Source: Xanthobacter oligotrophicus (GTDB taxonomy: Bacteria > Pseudomonadota > Alphaproteobacteria > Rhizobiales > Xanthobacteraceae). From it: 64,000 nt of DNA. Shown one piece after another: positions 52,840 to 61,337 of this stretch. The stretch is from NCBI RefSeq assembly GCF_008364685.1, contig NZ_VTTL01000007.1, forward strand, positions 124,001-188,000, given 5' to 3'. The translations under genes and the position numbers were made by a program. Numbering within the stretch: the first letter of the stretch is position 1; every line of letters starts with the position of its first letter. The notes below the pieces were generated by a model. The model did no database searches, had not been told where the DNA came from, and saw nothing but the letters and a program-made list of their open reading frames with translations.

Positions 52840-53795
52840 GCGAGCAGGCGAGCGGGGCGCTGGTGTTCTACAGCGCCGTGGACATCGGACAGGAATGGAC
52901 GAGCGCCCTTCAGGCCGCCCATCCCGGCCTCGACGTGCGGATCGCACGGGCGGGGGACGGCCATGTGGAGGGGGATCCGGCGGAGGTCCGCTACGCGCTG
53001 GTGTGGAAGCCGCCCCACGGCTTCTTCGCGCGCTTCCCCAACCTGAAGCTCGTCATCAATCTCGGCGCCGGCGTGGATGCCCTGGTGGCGCGGGATGATC
53101 TGCCGGACGTGCCGGTCACCCGCCTCAGCGACCCCAACATGTCGCAGATGATGGCGTCGTTCGTGCTGTTCTGCGTGCTGCGCCACGCCCGCGACATTCC
53201 CACCTTCGAGCGGGCGCAGCGGGAGGGGCGCTGGCACTATGTGCATCCGCGCACGGCGGCCGAGACCCGCGTGGGCGTGCTCGGCCTCGGCGACCTGGGC
53301 GCGGTGGCGGCTCTGGAGCTGGCCCGGCACGGCTTCGACGTGCGGGGCTGGTCGCGCACCCCCAAGGCGCTGGAGGGCGTTTCGTGCTTCCACGGCCTTG
53401 AAGCCTTGCCCGGGTTCCTCGCAGGCAGCGACATCGTGGTGGTGATGCTGCCGCTGACGCCTGACACGCGCGGGCTCGTGAACGCCGCGCGCCTCGCGCA
53501 GCTGCCCAAGGGTGCCAAGTTCATCAACGTGGCCCGCGGGGCGGTGGTGGACGAGGCGGCGCTGATCGAGGCGCTGCGCTCCGGCCACATTGCCGAGGCA
53601 ACCCTCGACGTGTTCGAGGTGGAGCCGCTGCCCGCCGAAAGCCCGCTCTGGGCCATGGACAACGTGCTGGTGACACCGCACCTCGCCTCCGTCGCCATCC
53701 CGCGCACTGCCGCGCCCCAGATCGTGGAGAACATCCGCCGCATCGAGGCGGGCGAACAGGTTTTGAACCAGGTGGACCCCAAGCGGGGGTATTGA
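52836..53795 (+). CDS. D-2-hydroxyacid dehydrogenase, glyoxylate/hydroxypyruvate reductase A type
   Basis: The 319-residue NAD(P)-dependent dehydrogenase belongs to the GhrA group, which reduces glyoxylate or hydroxypyruvate. VNLGAG-like INLGAGVDALV lies near 70; the nucleotide fold has VGVLGLGDLGAVAALEL (GxGxxG, about 146-160). The catalytic Arg lies in NVARGAVVDE, the Glu in DVFEVEPLP and the His in VTPHLAS. It overlaps the aroQ-like gene by 4 bases, so the two products probably share a pathway. A 12-bp hairpin follows its stop codon. Confidence 0.9.
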   Translation: MSEQASGALVFYSAVDIGQEWTSALQAAHPGLDVRIARAGDGHVEGDPAEVRYALVWKPPHGFFARFPNLKLVINLGAGVDALVARDDLPDVPVTRLSDPNMSQMMASFVLFCVLRHARDIPTFERAQREGRWHYVHPRTAAETRVGVLGLGDLGAVAALELARHGFDVRGWSRTPKALEGVSCFHGLEALPGFLAGSDIVVVMLPLTPDTRGLVNAARLAQLPKGAKFINVARGAVVDEAALIEALRSGHIAEATLDVFEVEPLPAESPLWAMDNVLVTPHLASVAIPRTAAPQIVENIRRIEAGEQVLNQVDPKRGY

Positions 53796-53824
53796 AGCGC
53801 GAGGGGAGGGGGTCCCCTCGCGCT
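53796..53824. terminator. Perfect 12-bp hairpin between convergent genes
   Basis: AGCGCGAGGGGA (53796-53807) pairs exactly with TCCCCTCGCGCT (53813-53824) around a GGGGG loop. It begins right after the hydroxyacid dehydrogenase stop and can terminate both that gene and the YCII gene coming from the other side. Confidence 0.7.
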
Positions 53825-53840
53825 TGTGGCGGTCGGTCCC

Positions 53841-54263
53841 TCAGCGCTTGGCGATGGCCTCGCGGGCGCGGTCGTGGGGCGCGACCGCCTCAGGCGTCAC
53901 GGCGTCGCCGAAATCGGCCATCTCATAGAGCGGCCGGATCTCGATCTCGCTCGGGCCGGGCATGGGGTTGGGGCAGCGCTTCACCCAGGCGACCGCCTCT
54001 TCCATGTCCTTGACCTCCCACAGCCAATAGCCGGCGATCAGCTCCTTGGTCTCGGCGAAGGGGCCGTCCATGACGATGCGTCCCGGGCCGTCGAAGGCGA
54101 CGCGCTTGCCATTCGAGGACGGCTTCAGGCCGTCGCCGGACAGCATGATGCCGGCATTGGCCAGCTCCTCGTTGAACTTGCCCATGGCCTCCAGCAGTTC
54201 GGACGAGGGCATGAGGCCCGCCTCGCTGTCGGCCGTCGCCTTCACGATCACCATCACGCGCAT
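53841..54263 (-). CDS. YCII-related domain protein
   Basis: The 140-residue cytoplasmic protein is of the YCII/DGPF-like family (MRVMVIVKATADSEAGLMPSSELLEAMGKFNEELANAG is its typical opening). It continues with RIVMDGPFAETKELIAGYWLWEV, which gives the family its DGPF name. Such proteins are often found with ECF sigma factors or as small enzymes of unknown activity. No sigma factor is adjacent here. The ATG at 54263 is chosen because similarity begins there. Confidence 0.88.
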   Translation of the reverse strand: MRVMVIVKATADSEAGLMPSSELLEAMGKFNEELANAGIMLSGDGLKPSSNGKRVAFDGPGRIVMDGPFAETKELIAGYWLWEVKDMEEAVAWVKRCPNPMPGPSEIEIRPLYEMADFGDAVTPEAVAPHDRAREAIAKR

Positions 54264-54394
54264 GTCGCTCTCCTCGGTTCTGGCTGGCCATGGCGGCCTG
54301 CATCCCCCCAAGGACGGACGCCGGCGGCCGTCCCGACATCCCATTTGAATTTTACGCTACGTCATCGTGCCGCGCAGCCTCGGGAGCAACGCAG

Positions 54395-54430
54395 TTTCTT
54401 CACACGAACCGGTGCCCACTTCGCTCGAAA
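54395..54430 (-). repeat. Rhizobiales-type extragenic repeat, copy 2
   Basis: On the minus strand this 36-base core reads TTTCGAGCGAAG and then an ACCGGTTCG palindrome, matching 13271-13306 at 31 of 36 positions. It lies just past the LysR stop codon, the same position relative to a stop as copy 1. Confidence 0.75.
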
Positions 54431-54435
54431 CCACT

Positions 54436-55374
54436 TTAGTCCATGTCCGGTGCGATGGACCCGGGGGCGAACATGCCGCCGGGGGAGAAGGCATCGGACA
54501 GGAAGCGTGCGAACACCTCCACCGCCGGGCGCATGGGCTGGCGGCGCAGGGTGAGGCGCATCACCTTCACCGGCGGCAGGCGCTCCTTCAGCGGTCGCAC
54601 CGCTACCCGGCTGCCGTCATAGGCCATGGTGGTGCGGGGCGAGGCATTGTGCAGCGTGTAGCCGCGCTTCTGCCCCACGAGGCCCCGGATCAGCTCGTAG
54701 GAGCGCGAGCGGTAGGCGATGCGCGGGGTGATGCCGGCGGCATCGAACAGGGAGAAGAAATAGTCGCGGGTGTGGGGCAGGTCGTAGAGCAGGAAGGGCT
54801 CGTCGGCCACGTCCTTCAGCGAGACCACGCTCTTGCCTGCCAAAGGATGATCGGCCGCCACCACCAGCAAAGGCGGCAGGTCGATGAGCAGTTCCCCCGA
54901 CAATTCCTCCGGCACCGCATAGCCGTAGGACACGGCGATCTCCAGCCTGCCGGAGAGGATGCCGTCGAGGATCTCCCGCTGGTCTCCTTCTTCCAGCTTC
55001 ACCGTGATGCCCGGCTGCACCTCGGCAAAGCGCGCCAGCAGCGCCGGCATGAAGCGCGGCGCGATGGTGAGGAAGCAGCCCAGCGCGATTTCCCCCCTCA
55101 GACTGTCGCCGAGCGCCTCGGCGGTCTGGGCGAAGTCGCGGGCGTGGGCGAGGAGATGGCGCGCCTCGTTCACATAGCGCTGCCCGGCCGAGGTGAGCGA
55201 GATGCCCCGCGCATGGTGGCGGACGAAGAGCTGAAGCCCGAGATCCGCCTCGGTCTGGGCGATGGCGGCGGAGATGGAGGGCTGGGACACGTTGAGCTGG
55301 CGTGCCGCCTCGGTGACGTTGCCGCAATCGGCCGCGGCCACCACGTAGCGCAGGGCGCGCAGGGACACGTTCAT
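54436..55374 (-). CDS. LysR family transcriptional regulator
   Basis: The 312-residue LysR-type regulator has an N-terminal winged helix (VTEAARQLNVSQPSISAAIAQTEADLGLQLF, about 20-50) and a periplasmic-binding-protein-like effector domain (about 90-300). It is divergent from the HpaB-type monooxygenase gene, the classic position for the regulator of a catabolic operon, with candidate operators in the gap. The ATG at 55374 directly follows GGGGAG, a tight spacing, but homology begins here. The inducer is probably the monooxygenase substrate or a product of it. Confidence 0.9.
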   Translation of the reverse strand: MNVSLRALRYVVAAADCGNVTEAARQLNVSQPSISAAIAQTEADLGLQLFVRHHARGISLTSAGQRYVNEARHLLAHARDFAQTAEALGDSLRGEIALGCFLTIAPRFMPALLARFAEVQPGITVKLEEGDQREILDGILSGRLEIAVSYGYAVPEELSGELLIDLPPLLVVAADHPLAGKSVVSLKDVADEPFLLYDLPHTRDYFFSLFDAAGITPRIAYRSRSYELIRGLVGQKRGYTLHNASPRTTMAYDGSRVAVRPLKERLPPVKVMRLTLRRQPMRPAVEVFARFLSDAFSPGGMFAPGSIAPDMD

Positions 55375-55492
55375 CTCCCCGGGGCTTCCGGGCAGGCCAA
55401 GACGCTGGATGGAAAAGGCAATCGCGAAAGCGGGCAGGGGGCGGACACGACCACGTCGGCGAGGCTCCGGTGACGGCCCCACTGTGGCGCAT

Positions 55493-55504
55493 TGATCTGG
55501 ATCA
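55493..55504. promoter_or_regulatory. LysR-type operator candidate
   Basis: TGATC-TG-GATCA is a perfect inverted repeat within T-N11-A spacing, the LysR box layout. It lies between the divergent LysR and monooxygenase genes. A second palindrome, AAAATATTTT at 55531-55540, may be the activation site or part of a promoter. Confidence 0.5.
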
Positions 55505-55609
55505 TAAAAGCCGATCTTTTCGCCTCAGAGAAAATATTTTATCGATCCGAGCGCCGGCCCCACACTCTGCACCAATCCTAGGCATGACCAATTCGGGAGC
55601 AGGCGCGAG

Positions 55610-57064
55610 ATGATCAGGACCGGAGCCGCCTACAAGGACGGCCTGCGCGACGGGCGCGAGATCTGGATCGACGGCGAGCGGGTGAAGGATGTCACCACCC
55701 ATGCCGCCTTCAAGCCCATCGTGGATATCAAGGCGCGCATGTACGACCTCCACCACGAGGAGGCCACCGCCCCGGCGCTGACCTATGTGGAAGACAATGC
55801 GGTGCATTCCATCTTCCACCAACCGCCCACCACACAGGAGCACTGGCACGCCAAGCGCCAGGGTGTGGACATCCTTTTGAAGGACGTGGGAGGGGTGGTC
55901 ACCCGCGTCGGCGATGAGACCATCGGCGAGATGTGGTCGCTGCAGGACGGTCGCGACATGCTGGCCGCCATCGACCCGCGCTTCGCCGCCAACATCGACA
56001 ACCACATCAAGCGCGTGGTGGAGGAAGACCCCTTCCACGTCTCCGCCAATACCGATCCCAAGGGCGACCGCTCCCGCCACATCTCCGAGCGCGACCCGGA
56101 CATGATGGTGCACGTCACGAAAGAGACGGACGCGGGCATCATCATCCGCGGCGCCAAGTACGAGACCGCCGCCGCCTATGCGGACCAGGCCTATCTCAAG
56201 CCCACCGTGGGTGCCTGGACCGACGAGAAGGAAAGTGACTACGCGCTCGGCTGCATCGTCAAGATGGGCGCGCCGGGGGTGAAGCACATCTGCCGCTCGG
56301 GCTTCGCCGGCCGCACCAACCCGGCCGACTATCCCCTCGCCAATCGCTACGACGAGGTGGATACGCTGGTGATCTTCGACGACGTTCTCATCCCCTGGGA
56401 GGACGTGTTCTTCTATCGCTATACCAAGGCGGCCCAGTTCGTGCGCGGCACGCTGCACCGCTACTCGGCCTATCCTTATGTGCTGCGCCTGCTCTACGTG
56501 GCCGACATGATGATCGGCGCGGCGCTGTGGAACGCCAAGCAGACCGGCCTCGACAAACTCCAGTCGGTACAGGAGAAGCTGGCGGACCTTGCGGTCTATC
56601 GCGAGGGCATCAACGCCCACCTCACCGCCTCCATCGCGCTGGCCGAGAAGAGCCCGGCGGGGCTGCTCATGCCCAACCAGTCCATCCTCTATGCCGGGCG
56701 CGTGCTGGCCTGCTCGCAGCTTCCGGCCATGATGCATGCCACCCGCGAGCTGATCGGCGGCCAGATCTGCGTGACGCCGAACGTGGCGGCGTTCGAGGCC
56801 GAGGGCACCTCGGACTGGCTGAAGAAGTTCTACACCCTCAACGACAATTGGGAATCCGACGACCGGCGCAAGCTGCTCGCCTTCGCGCGCGATCTCGTCT
56901 CGTCCGATTATGCCGGCCACCGCCTCGCCTTCGTGCAGTTCGCCCAGGCGCCGCACTTCAATCACTTGGCGGCGGTCTACAAGAGCTTCGACTTCGAGGG
57001 TCCGCTGGACTTCGTGCGCAAGACCGCCGGCCTCTCCGACAGGGTGAAGGGGTCGCTGAAATGA
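55610..57064 (+). CDS. 4-hydroxyphenylacetate 3-hydroxylase family monooxygenase (HpaB type)
   Basis: This is the oxygenase component of a two-component flavin-dependent monooxygenase, which uses reduced FAD supplied by the reductase encoded next. The 484 residues match the family length. RTGAAYKDGLRDGREIWIDGERVKDV is the common opening; SRHISERDPDMMVHVTKETDAGIIIRGAKYETAAAYAD is the flavin-site region, and IPWEDVFFYR the loop before the helical domain. Whether the substrate is 4-hydroxyphenylacetate, another phenol or an N-heterocycle cannot be read. It is divergent from a LysR regulator and overlaps the reductase gene by 4 bases. Confidence 0.9.
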   Translation: MIRTGAAYKDGLRDGREIWIDGERVKDVTTHAAFKPIVDIKARMYDLHHEEATAPALTYVEDNAVHSIFHQPPTTQEHWHAKRQGVDILLKDVGGVVTRVGDETIGEMWSLQDGRDMLAAIDPRFAANIDNHIKRVVEEDPFHVSANTDPKGDRSRHISERDPDMMVHVTKETDAGIIIRGAKYETAAAYADQAYLKPTVGAWTDEKESDYALGCIVKMGAPGVKHICRSGFAGRTNPADYPLANRYDEVDTLVIFDDVLIPWEDVFFYRYTKAAQFVRGTLHRYSAYPYVLRLLYVADMMIGAALWNAKQTGLDKLQSVQEKLADLAVYREGINAHLTASIALAEKSPAGLLMPNQSILYAGRVLACSQLPAMMHATRELIGGQICVTPNVAAFEAEGTSDWLKKFYTLNDNWESDDRRKLLAFARDLVSSDYAGHRLAFVQFAQAPHFNHLAAVYKSFDFEGPLDFVRKTAGLSDRVKGSLK

Positions 57065-57561
57065 GCGCCCCCATCGATCCGGCGCTGTTCCGCGAGGCCA
57101 TGCGGCGCATGGCGTCCGGGGTGGCGGTGATCGTCACCGACGGGCCGGCCGGGAAGGCCGGGCTCACCGTCTCCTCGCTGGCCTCTTTGTGCATGGAGCC
57201 GCCCTCGCTGATCCTGTGCATCCATGAGAAGAGCGCGGCGCTGGCGACCATCGAGGCCAACGGCGTGTTCGTCGCCAACGTGCTCGCCCATCACCAGTCG
57301 CGGGTCGCCGACGCCTTCGCCGGCCAGATCCCCGAACTGCGCGATGACCGCTTCGCCGCCGCCCGTTGGGACGTGGCGGCGAGCGGTGCGCCGGTGCTCG
57401 CCGACGCGCTCACGAGCTTCGATTGCCGGCTCGCCGCCCACCACGCCTATGGCACCCACCGCATCGTGGTGGGCGAGGTGACCGCGGTCCACGGCATCGA
57501 GGCCGAGGCCGAGCCGCTGCTCTACGCCAACCGCGCCTATCGGCGCCTCTCCGCTGCCTGA
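57061..57561 (+). CDS. Flavin reductase (HpaC type)
   Basis: The 166-residue NAD(P)H:flavin oxidoreductase is of the flavin_reductase-like domain family and makes reduced FAD or FMN for the adjacent monooxygenase. The pattern MRRMASGVAVIVTDGPAGKAGLTVSSLASLCMEPPSLILC, NGVFVANVLA and FDCRLAAHHAYGTHRIVVGEV is typical. The ATG overlaps the monooxygenase stop (ATGA), so both are made in a coupled way. Confidence 0.93.
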   Translation: MSAPIDPALFREAMRRMASGVAVIVTDGPAGKAGLTVSSLASLCMEPPSLILCIHEKSAALATIEANGVFVANVLAHHQSRVADAFAGQIPELRDDRFAAARWDVAASGAPVLADALTSFDCRLAAHHAYGTHRIVVGEVTAVHGIEAEAEPLLYANRAYRRLSAA

Positions 57562-57571
57562 GGTTCGCACC

Positions 57572-58006
57572 GTGACCACCCAAACCCGGACCACCCACAC
57601 CCGCATCCGCCCTTTCAACACCAAGCAGGCCTATCCCGAGCAGAATCTCGACAACGACGTATGCATGGCGGTCCGTGCCGGCAACACGGTCTACCTGCGC
57701 GGCCAGACCGCCATGGACCTCGACGGCAACATCGTCGGCGTCGGCGATGCGGCGGCCCAGACCGAGAACGCCATGGCCTGCGCCAAGGTGCTCCTGGAAG
57801 AGGCCGGCGCGCGGCTCGAGGACGTGGTGAAGATCGTCATCTACATCACCGACCGGGCCTATCGCGAACCGGTCTACCGCGTGGTGGGCTCTTGGCTGAA
57901 GGGGGTCTATCCGGTCTCCACCGGCATCATCGCGCAGGGCCTCGCCAAGCCGGAATATCTGATGGAGATCGACATCATCGCCGAGATCCCGGCCGAGCGG
58001 GCGTGA
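57572..58006 (+). CDS. RidA/YjgF family protein
   Basis: RidA-family proteins hydrolyse reactive enamines and imines or, in some operons, ring-cleavage intermediates. The 144-residue product has TVYLRGQTAMDLDGNIVGVGDAAAQTENAMACAKVLLEEAG and a C-terminal YLMEIDIIAEIP. The imine-hydrolysing Arg of RidA enzymes is not evident where expected, so it may be one of the non-RidA subfamilies (Rid1-7). The start is GTG at 57572, 10 bases after the reductase gene. Its place suggests an aminoacrylate-like or enamine intermediate in the pathway. Confidence 0.88.
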   Translation: MTTQTRTTHTRIRPFNTKQAYPEQNLDNDVCMAVRAGNTVYLRGQTAMDLDGNIVGVGDAAAQTENAMACAKVLLEEAGARLEDVVKIVIYITDRAYREPVYRVVGSWLKGVYPVSTGIIAQGLAKPEYLMEIDIIAEIPAERA

Positions 58007-58083
58007 GGGCGGCGAGCGCCCTTCGGCGTGCTCGGTCCGTCGTCGCGGCGCGCGGCGGCATGCGCATGACGCATTCCAAACGC

Positions 58084-58113
58084 CGTCATCCCCCGGCTTG
58101 ACCGGGGGATCCA
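58084..58113. repeat. Alphaproteobacterial palindromic repeat (CGTCATCCCCCGG type)
   Basis: ATCCCCCGG pairs with CCGGGGGAT around CTTGA. From memory, this unit with its CGTC prefix and CCA suffix is one of the commonest intergenic repeats in Rhizobiales and related orders. It follows the RidA gene and may act as its terminator. Confidence 0.65.
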
Positions 58114-58242
58114 CTCGGCGGCCGGGTCGCTGCTCCGGACCAGCCGGGCAGGACGGCGGTGAAGCATCGGGCCTCTCATCCTCGCGCCGCTATCGGTGCG
58201 GGGAATGACTGTATTTAATGAAGTAATGATACGCTCAAACGC

Positions 58243-58260
58243 TTCTAAAATACTTTAGAA
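58243..58260. promoter_or_regulatory. Palindrome TTCTAAA-ATAC-TTTAGAA in the importer promoter
   Basis: The seven-base arms are perfect, in an AT-rich stretch 126 bases upstream of the binding-protein start. It is a good candidate operator. A second perfect palindrome, TTTACGTAAA, lies at 58302-58311, preceded by TACGTA at 58294. Confidence 0.45.
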
Positions 58261-58385
58261 TTGCAATTTTCCTGTTTCATTCGCGCGCCACTCTACGTAC
58301 ATTTACGTAAAGGTCTCGCGTCGGATGTCGCAGGATCGGCCCATATAATCAACCGCCGCAAAGGCGGATCCAGAGGAGAACACGG

Positions 58386-59417
58386 ATGAAAGGCAAGTTC
58401 CTTGCCCTCGGCCTCGCACTGGCCGCCCTCGCGGCGGGTCCGGTGAGCGCTGCGGAAAAGCTGGTGGTGAGCACGTGGGGCGGCAGCTTCCGCGATCTCA
58501 TCGCCGACACCATCGCCAAGAAGTTCACCGCCGACACCGGCGTGGAAGTTGAATATATCACCGGCGGCACCATCGACCGGCTGAACAAAGCGAAGCTCGC
58601 CAAGGGTTCCCCCGAAAGCGACATCACCTTCACCACCGCCCATGTGGGCTGGCTCTATGCCACCGACGACCTGTTCGAGACGCTGGATCTGGCCAAGATC
58701 CCCAATGCGTCGAAGCTGGTGCCGCAGGCCAAGGTGAGCCCCTATCACATCGGCGCCTGGGCCTATGTCTACACCATCGGCTACCGGCCCGACCTGACGC
58801 CGAAGAACATCACCTTCTCGTCCTGGGCCGACCTGTGGAGCCCCGAGCTGAAGGGCATGATCGCGGCCCCCGATTTTGACCCCAGCCACATCATCGCGGT
58901 GTCCGCGCTGCTGGCCGGCGGCTCTCCTGCGGACTGGCAGAAGGGCGAGCAGAAGCTGCTGGCGCTGAAGCCGAATTTCAAGGCCTTCTACACCAACGAC
59001 GCCAACTCCCAGCAGCTCATCGCCACCGGTGAGACGCCGGTGCAGATCATGCTGTCCATGAATGCCTACTACATGATCGCGCAGGGCGTTCCGATCAAGC
59101 TGGTGATCCCGAAGGAAGGCGGCGTGCTCGGCATCGACACCATGGCCATCATGAAGGGCTCCAAGAAGCAGGAGCTGGCGCAGAAGTTCATCAACACGGC
59201 GCTCGATCCCGAGGTGCAGGGCCAGATCGCCGAGCTGAAGAAGGGATCGCCCACCGTGCTCGGCGCCAAGGTGAGCGCCGAGACGGCCAAGCTTCCGGGC
59301 GTCTTCACCACCGCCGAGCAGTGGGAGAAGGAAACCATCATCATCGACCACAAGCTGCGCGCGGAGAAGACCGCCGAATGGCGCAAGTGGTTCTCCGAGA
59401 ACATGATCGCCAAATAG
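58386..59417 (+). CDS. ABC transporter substrate-binding protein (PotD/spermidine-putrescine type)
   Basis: This is the periplasmic receptor of the importer encoded by the next three genes. The 343-residue precursor has a clear signal peptide (cleavage after VSA). KLVVSTWGGSFRDLIADTI is the usual start of the family 1/PotD-like fold, and NDANSQQLIATGETPVQIMLS and GGVLGIDTMAIMKGS line the cleft. The ligand could be a polyamine, an opine or another organic nitrogen compound. It precedes permease gene 1 by 207 bases containing two hairpins, typical where the receptor is made in excess. Confidence 0.92.
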   Translation: MKGKFLALGLALAALAAGPVSAAEKLVVSTWGGSFRDLIADTIAKKFTADTGVEVEYITGGTIDRLNKAKLAKGSPESDITFTTAHVGWLYATDDLFETLDLAKIPNASKLVPQAKVSPYHIGAWAYVYTIGYRPDLTPKNITFSSWADLWSPELKGMIAAPDFDPSHIIAVSALLAGGSPADWQKGEQKLLALKPNFKAFYTNDANSQQLIATGETPVQIMLSMNAYYMIAQGVPIKLVIPKEGGVLGIDTMAIMKGSKKQELAQKFINTALDPEVQGQIAELKKGSPTVLGAKVSAETAKLPGVFTTAEQWEKETIIIDHKLRAEKTAEWRKWFSENMIAK

Positions 59418-59467
59418 TCGTCGAGCAAGTCGTCGTCGAGACTGCCGGTCATGGCGGGCGCGGCTCT

Positions 59468-59495
59468 GCGTCCGCCCGGGATGTGAGGCGGACGC
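59468..59495 (+). terminator. Hairpins between receptor and permease genes
   Basis: GCGTCCGCC pairs with GGCGGACGC (59468-59495). A second stem, GGAGGGGA with TCCCCTCC, follows at 59543-59580. These probably stabilise or attenuate the message so that the binding protein is made in excess over the permeases. Confidence 0.55.
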
Positions 59496-59624
59496 CCGGC
59501 CCCCAGACTGCCCTGATCGGTGGTCGGGCATCGCATCACTGCGGAGGGGAAGTGTGGGGCCCCTGCCCACTCTCCCCTCCGCCCCGGACAGGACGCCGGG
59601 ACGGCTCAAGAATGGTCGAATGGC

Positions 59625-60476
59625 ATGAACAAGCGCCCCTTCCTCGCCCTGTTCGTCACCCCAGCCGTGCTGGCGGCCCTTGCCTCGGCGGCGGCGCTGG
59701 CGGCGATCCTGCAATATGCCTTCCGCGCCTATGTGCCGGGATCGCTCGATCCGGGCGGCTTCTCCCTGTCGAATTTCGAGGCGCTGCTGCGCCCGCTCTA
59801 TGCGCAGGTGTTCGTGCAGACCGTGTGGATCTGCCTGCTCACCGCCTTCATCACCCTCCTGGTGGCCTATCCCCTGGCCTTCGCGCTGGTGCGCACGCGC
59901 AACGTGCCGCTGAAGTCGTTCCTGCTGATCACGGCGGTAACGCCGCTGTTCCTCGGCGAGGTGGTGCGGACCTATTCCTGGATCATCGTTCTGGGCAATA
60001 CCGGCTTCATCAATTCGACTCTGGTGGGCCTTGGCCTCGTGGAGCGTCCGGTGCAGATGATGTTCACCACCTTCGGCGTGGTGGTGGCGCTGGTGCATGT
60101 GACGCTGCCGGTGATGGTCATCATGCTCGCCGCCGCGCTCTCCCACATCGACGTGGACTATGAGAAGGCGGCCACCTCGCTGGGCGCCGGGCCGGTGAAG
60201 GCATTCCTCACGGTGACGCTGCCGCTCTCCATGCCCGGGGTGGTGGCGGGCGTTTCCACCGCCTTCGCCTGGACGTTCTCGGCCTTCGCGACTCCCCAGA
60301 TGATCGGCGGCGGGCGGGTGAGCATGATCTCGACCCTCGTCTACCAATTGGGCTTCGCCTCCTTCAATTTCCCGTTCGCGGCGGCGCTTTCCATCACCGG
60401 CATCGCGCTCACCTTCGCGGTGCTGGCCATGGCGAAGCAGGCCATCCGCCCGCTGGAAAAGATCGGAGCCCACTGA
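59625..60476 (+). CDS. ABC transporter permease (PotB type)
   Basis: The 283-residue membrane subunit has six helices. The EAA loop that contacts the ATPase is seen as EKAATSLGAGPVKAFLTVTLPLSMPGV (about 184-210). It is the first permease of the importer; its stop overlaps the next permease start (ATGA at 60476). The ATG at 59625 gives MNKRPFLALFV, a normal start for this class. Substrate as for the receptor. Confidence 0.92.
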   Translation: MNKRPFLALFVTPAVLAALASAAALAAILQYAFRAYVPGSLDPGGFSLSNFEALLRPLYAQVFVQTVWICLLTAFITLLVAYPLAFALVRTRNVPLKSFLLITAVTPLFLGEVVRTYSWIIVLGNTGFINSTLVGLGLVERPVQMMFTTFGVVVALVHVTLPVMVIMLAAALSHIDVDYEKAATSLGAGPVKAFLTVTLPLSMPGVVAGVSTAFAWTFSAFATPQMIGGGRVSMISTLVYQLGFASFNFPFAAALSITGIALTFAVLAMAKQAIRPLEKIGAH

Positions 60477-61309
60477 TGCGCCGCCGTGTCATTCCCGCCC
60501 GCGTCGGCGAGCGCATCCTGAAGGTCGCCGGCTGGAGCGTGGTTGCGCTCATCGTCGCCTTCATCATCCTGCCGGCGGTGGTGGTGGCCATCTCGGCCTT
60601 CAACGACCGCGCCATCCTCACCTTCCCGCCGCAGTCGTGGTCGCTGCGCTGGTTCCGGCGGGCCTTCACCTATCGCGATTTCGCCGTCGGCTTCCAGAAC
60701 GGGCTCATCATCACCGCGTTCGCCTCCTCCATCGCGCTGGTGGTGGGCGCGGGCTTCGCCTTCGCCATCGACCGCTACAGCTTTCGCGGCAAGACGGCGC
60801 TGGAGGCCATGCTGACCTCGCCGCTGGTGATCCCGCACTTCACCATCGGCCTCGGCTTCCTCATCCTCGCCGCGCAGGTGCATGCCACGCGCACCTTCGC
60901 CCTCGTCATCGTCTGCCATGTGGTGCTGGTGCTGCCCTTCGTCATGCGGTCGGTCTATGTGTCCCTGCGCAATCTCGACGGGCGGCTGGAGCTGGCCGCC
61001 GCGAGCCTCGGGGCGAAGCCCGGCATGGCGCTGTGGACGGTGACGCTGCCACTCCTCATCCCCGGCCTGTTCTCGGGCTGGCTGTTCGCGGCCATCCTGT
61101 CCTTCAACGAGTTCACGGCCTCGCTGTTCGTCACCGCCCAGGCGACCCAGACCTTGCCGGTGGCCATGTACAACTATGTCCGCGAATATGCCGACCCGAC
61201 GCTCGCGGCGCTCTCCGTCATCTACATCGTGGTGACGGCGGGCCTCCTCACCCTCGCCAACCAGTTTCTCGGCCTCGGAAAGGTGCTGAACGTTGAGCAT
61301 GCCCGCTGA
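60476..61309 (+). CDS. ABC transporter permease (PotC type)
   Basis: This is the second permease, 277 residues with six helices. SFNDRAILTFPPQSWSLRWFRRAF after TM1 is the hallmark of PotC-like subunits, and the EAA loop is LELAAASLGAKPGMALWTVTLPLLIPG. It is co-translated with the first permease (ATGA overlap) and ends just before, or overlapping, the ATPase gene, depending on the ATPase start. Confidence 0.92.
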   Translation: MRRRVIPARVGERILKVAGWSVVALIVAFIILPAVVVAISAFNDRAILTFPPQSWSLRWFRRAFTYRDFAVGFQNGLIITAFASSIALVVGAGFAFAIDRYSFRGKTALEAMLTSPLVIPHFTIGLGFLILAAQVHATRTFALVIVCHVVLVLPFVMRSVYVSLRNLDGRLELAAASLGAKPGMALWTVTLPLLIPGLFSGWLFAAILSFNEFTASLFVTAQATQTLPVAMYNYVREYADPTLAALSVIYIVVTAGLLTLANQFLGLGKVLNVEHAR

Positions 61310-61337
61310 ACGCCGCGATCCGCAGGAGCGCGCCTCC

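Larger units (their letters stand above)
58007..58385. other. 379-base control region upstream of the ABC importer
   Basis: No gene is seen. The left half is GC-rich and contains a palindromic repeat (58084-58113). The right half (about 58211-58320) is markedly AT-rich and probably holds the promoter of the importer operon. It also carries two palindromes listed separately. GGAGAA just before 58386 is the ribosome site of the binding-protein gene. Confidence 0.5.

Noticed and set aside
58293-60473. A 726-codon open frame on the minus strand opposite the binding protein and first permease
   Set aside because: It is low-complexity His/Arg/Gly sequence with no recognisable fold. The plus strand carries an unmistakable ABC importer.
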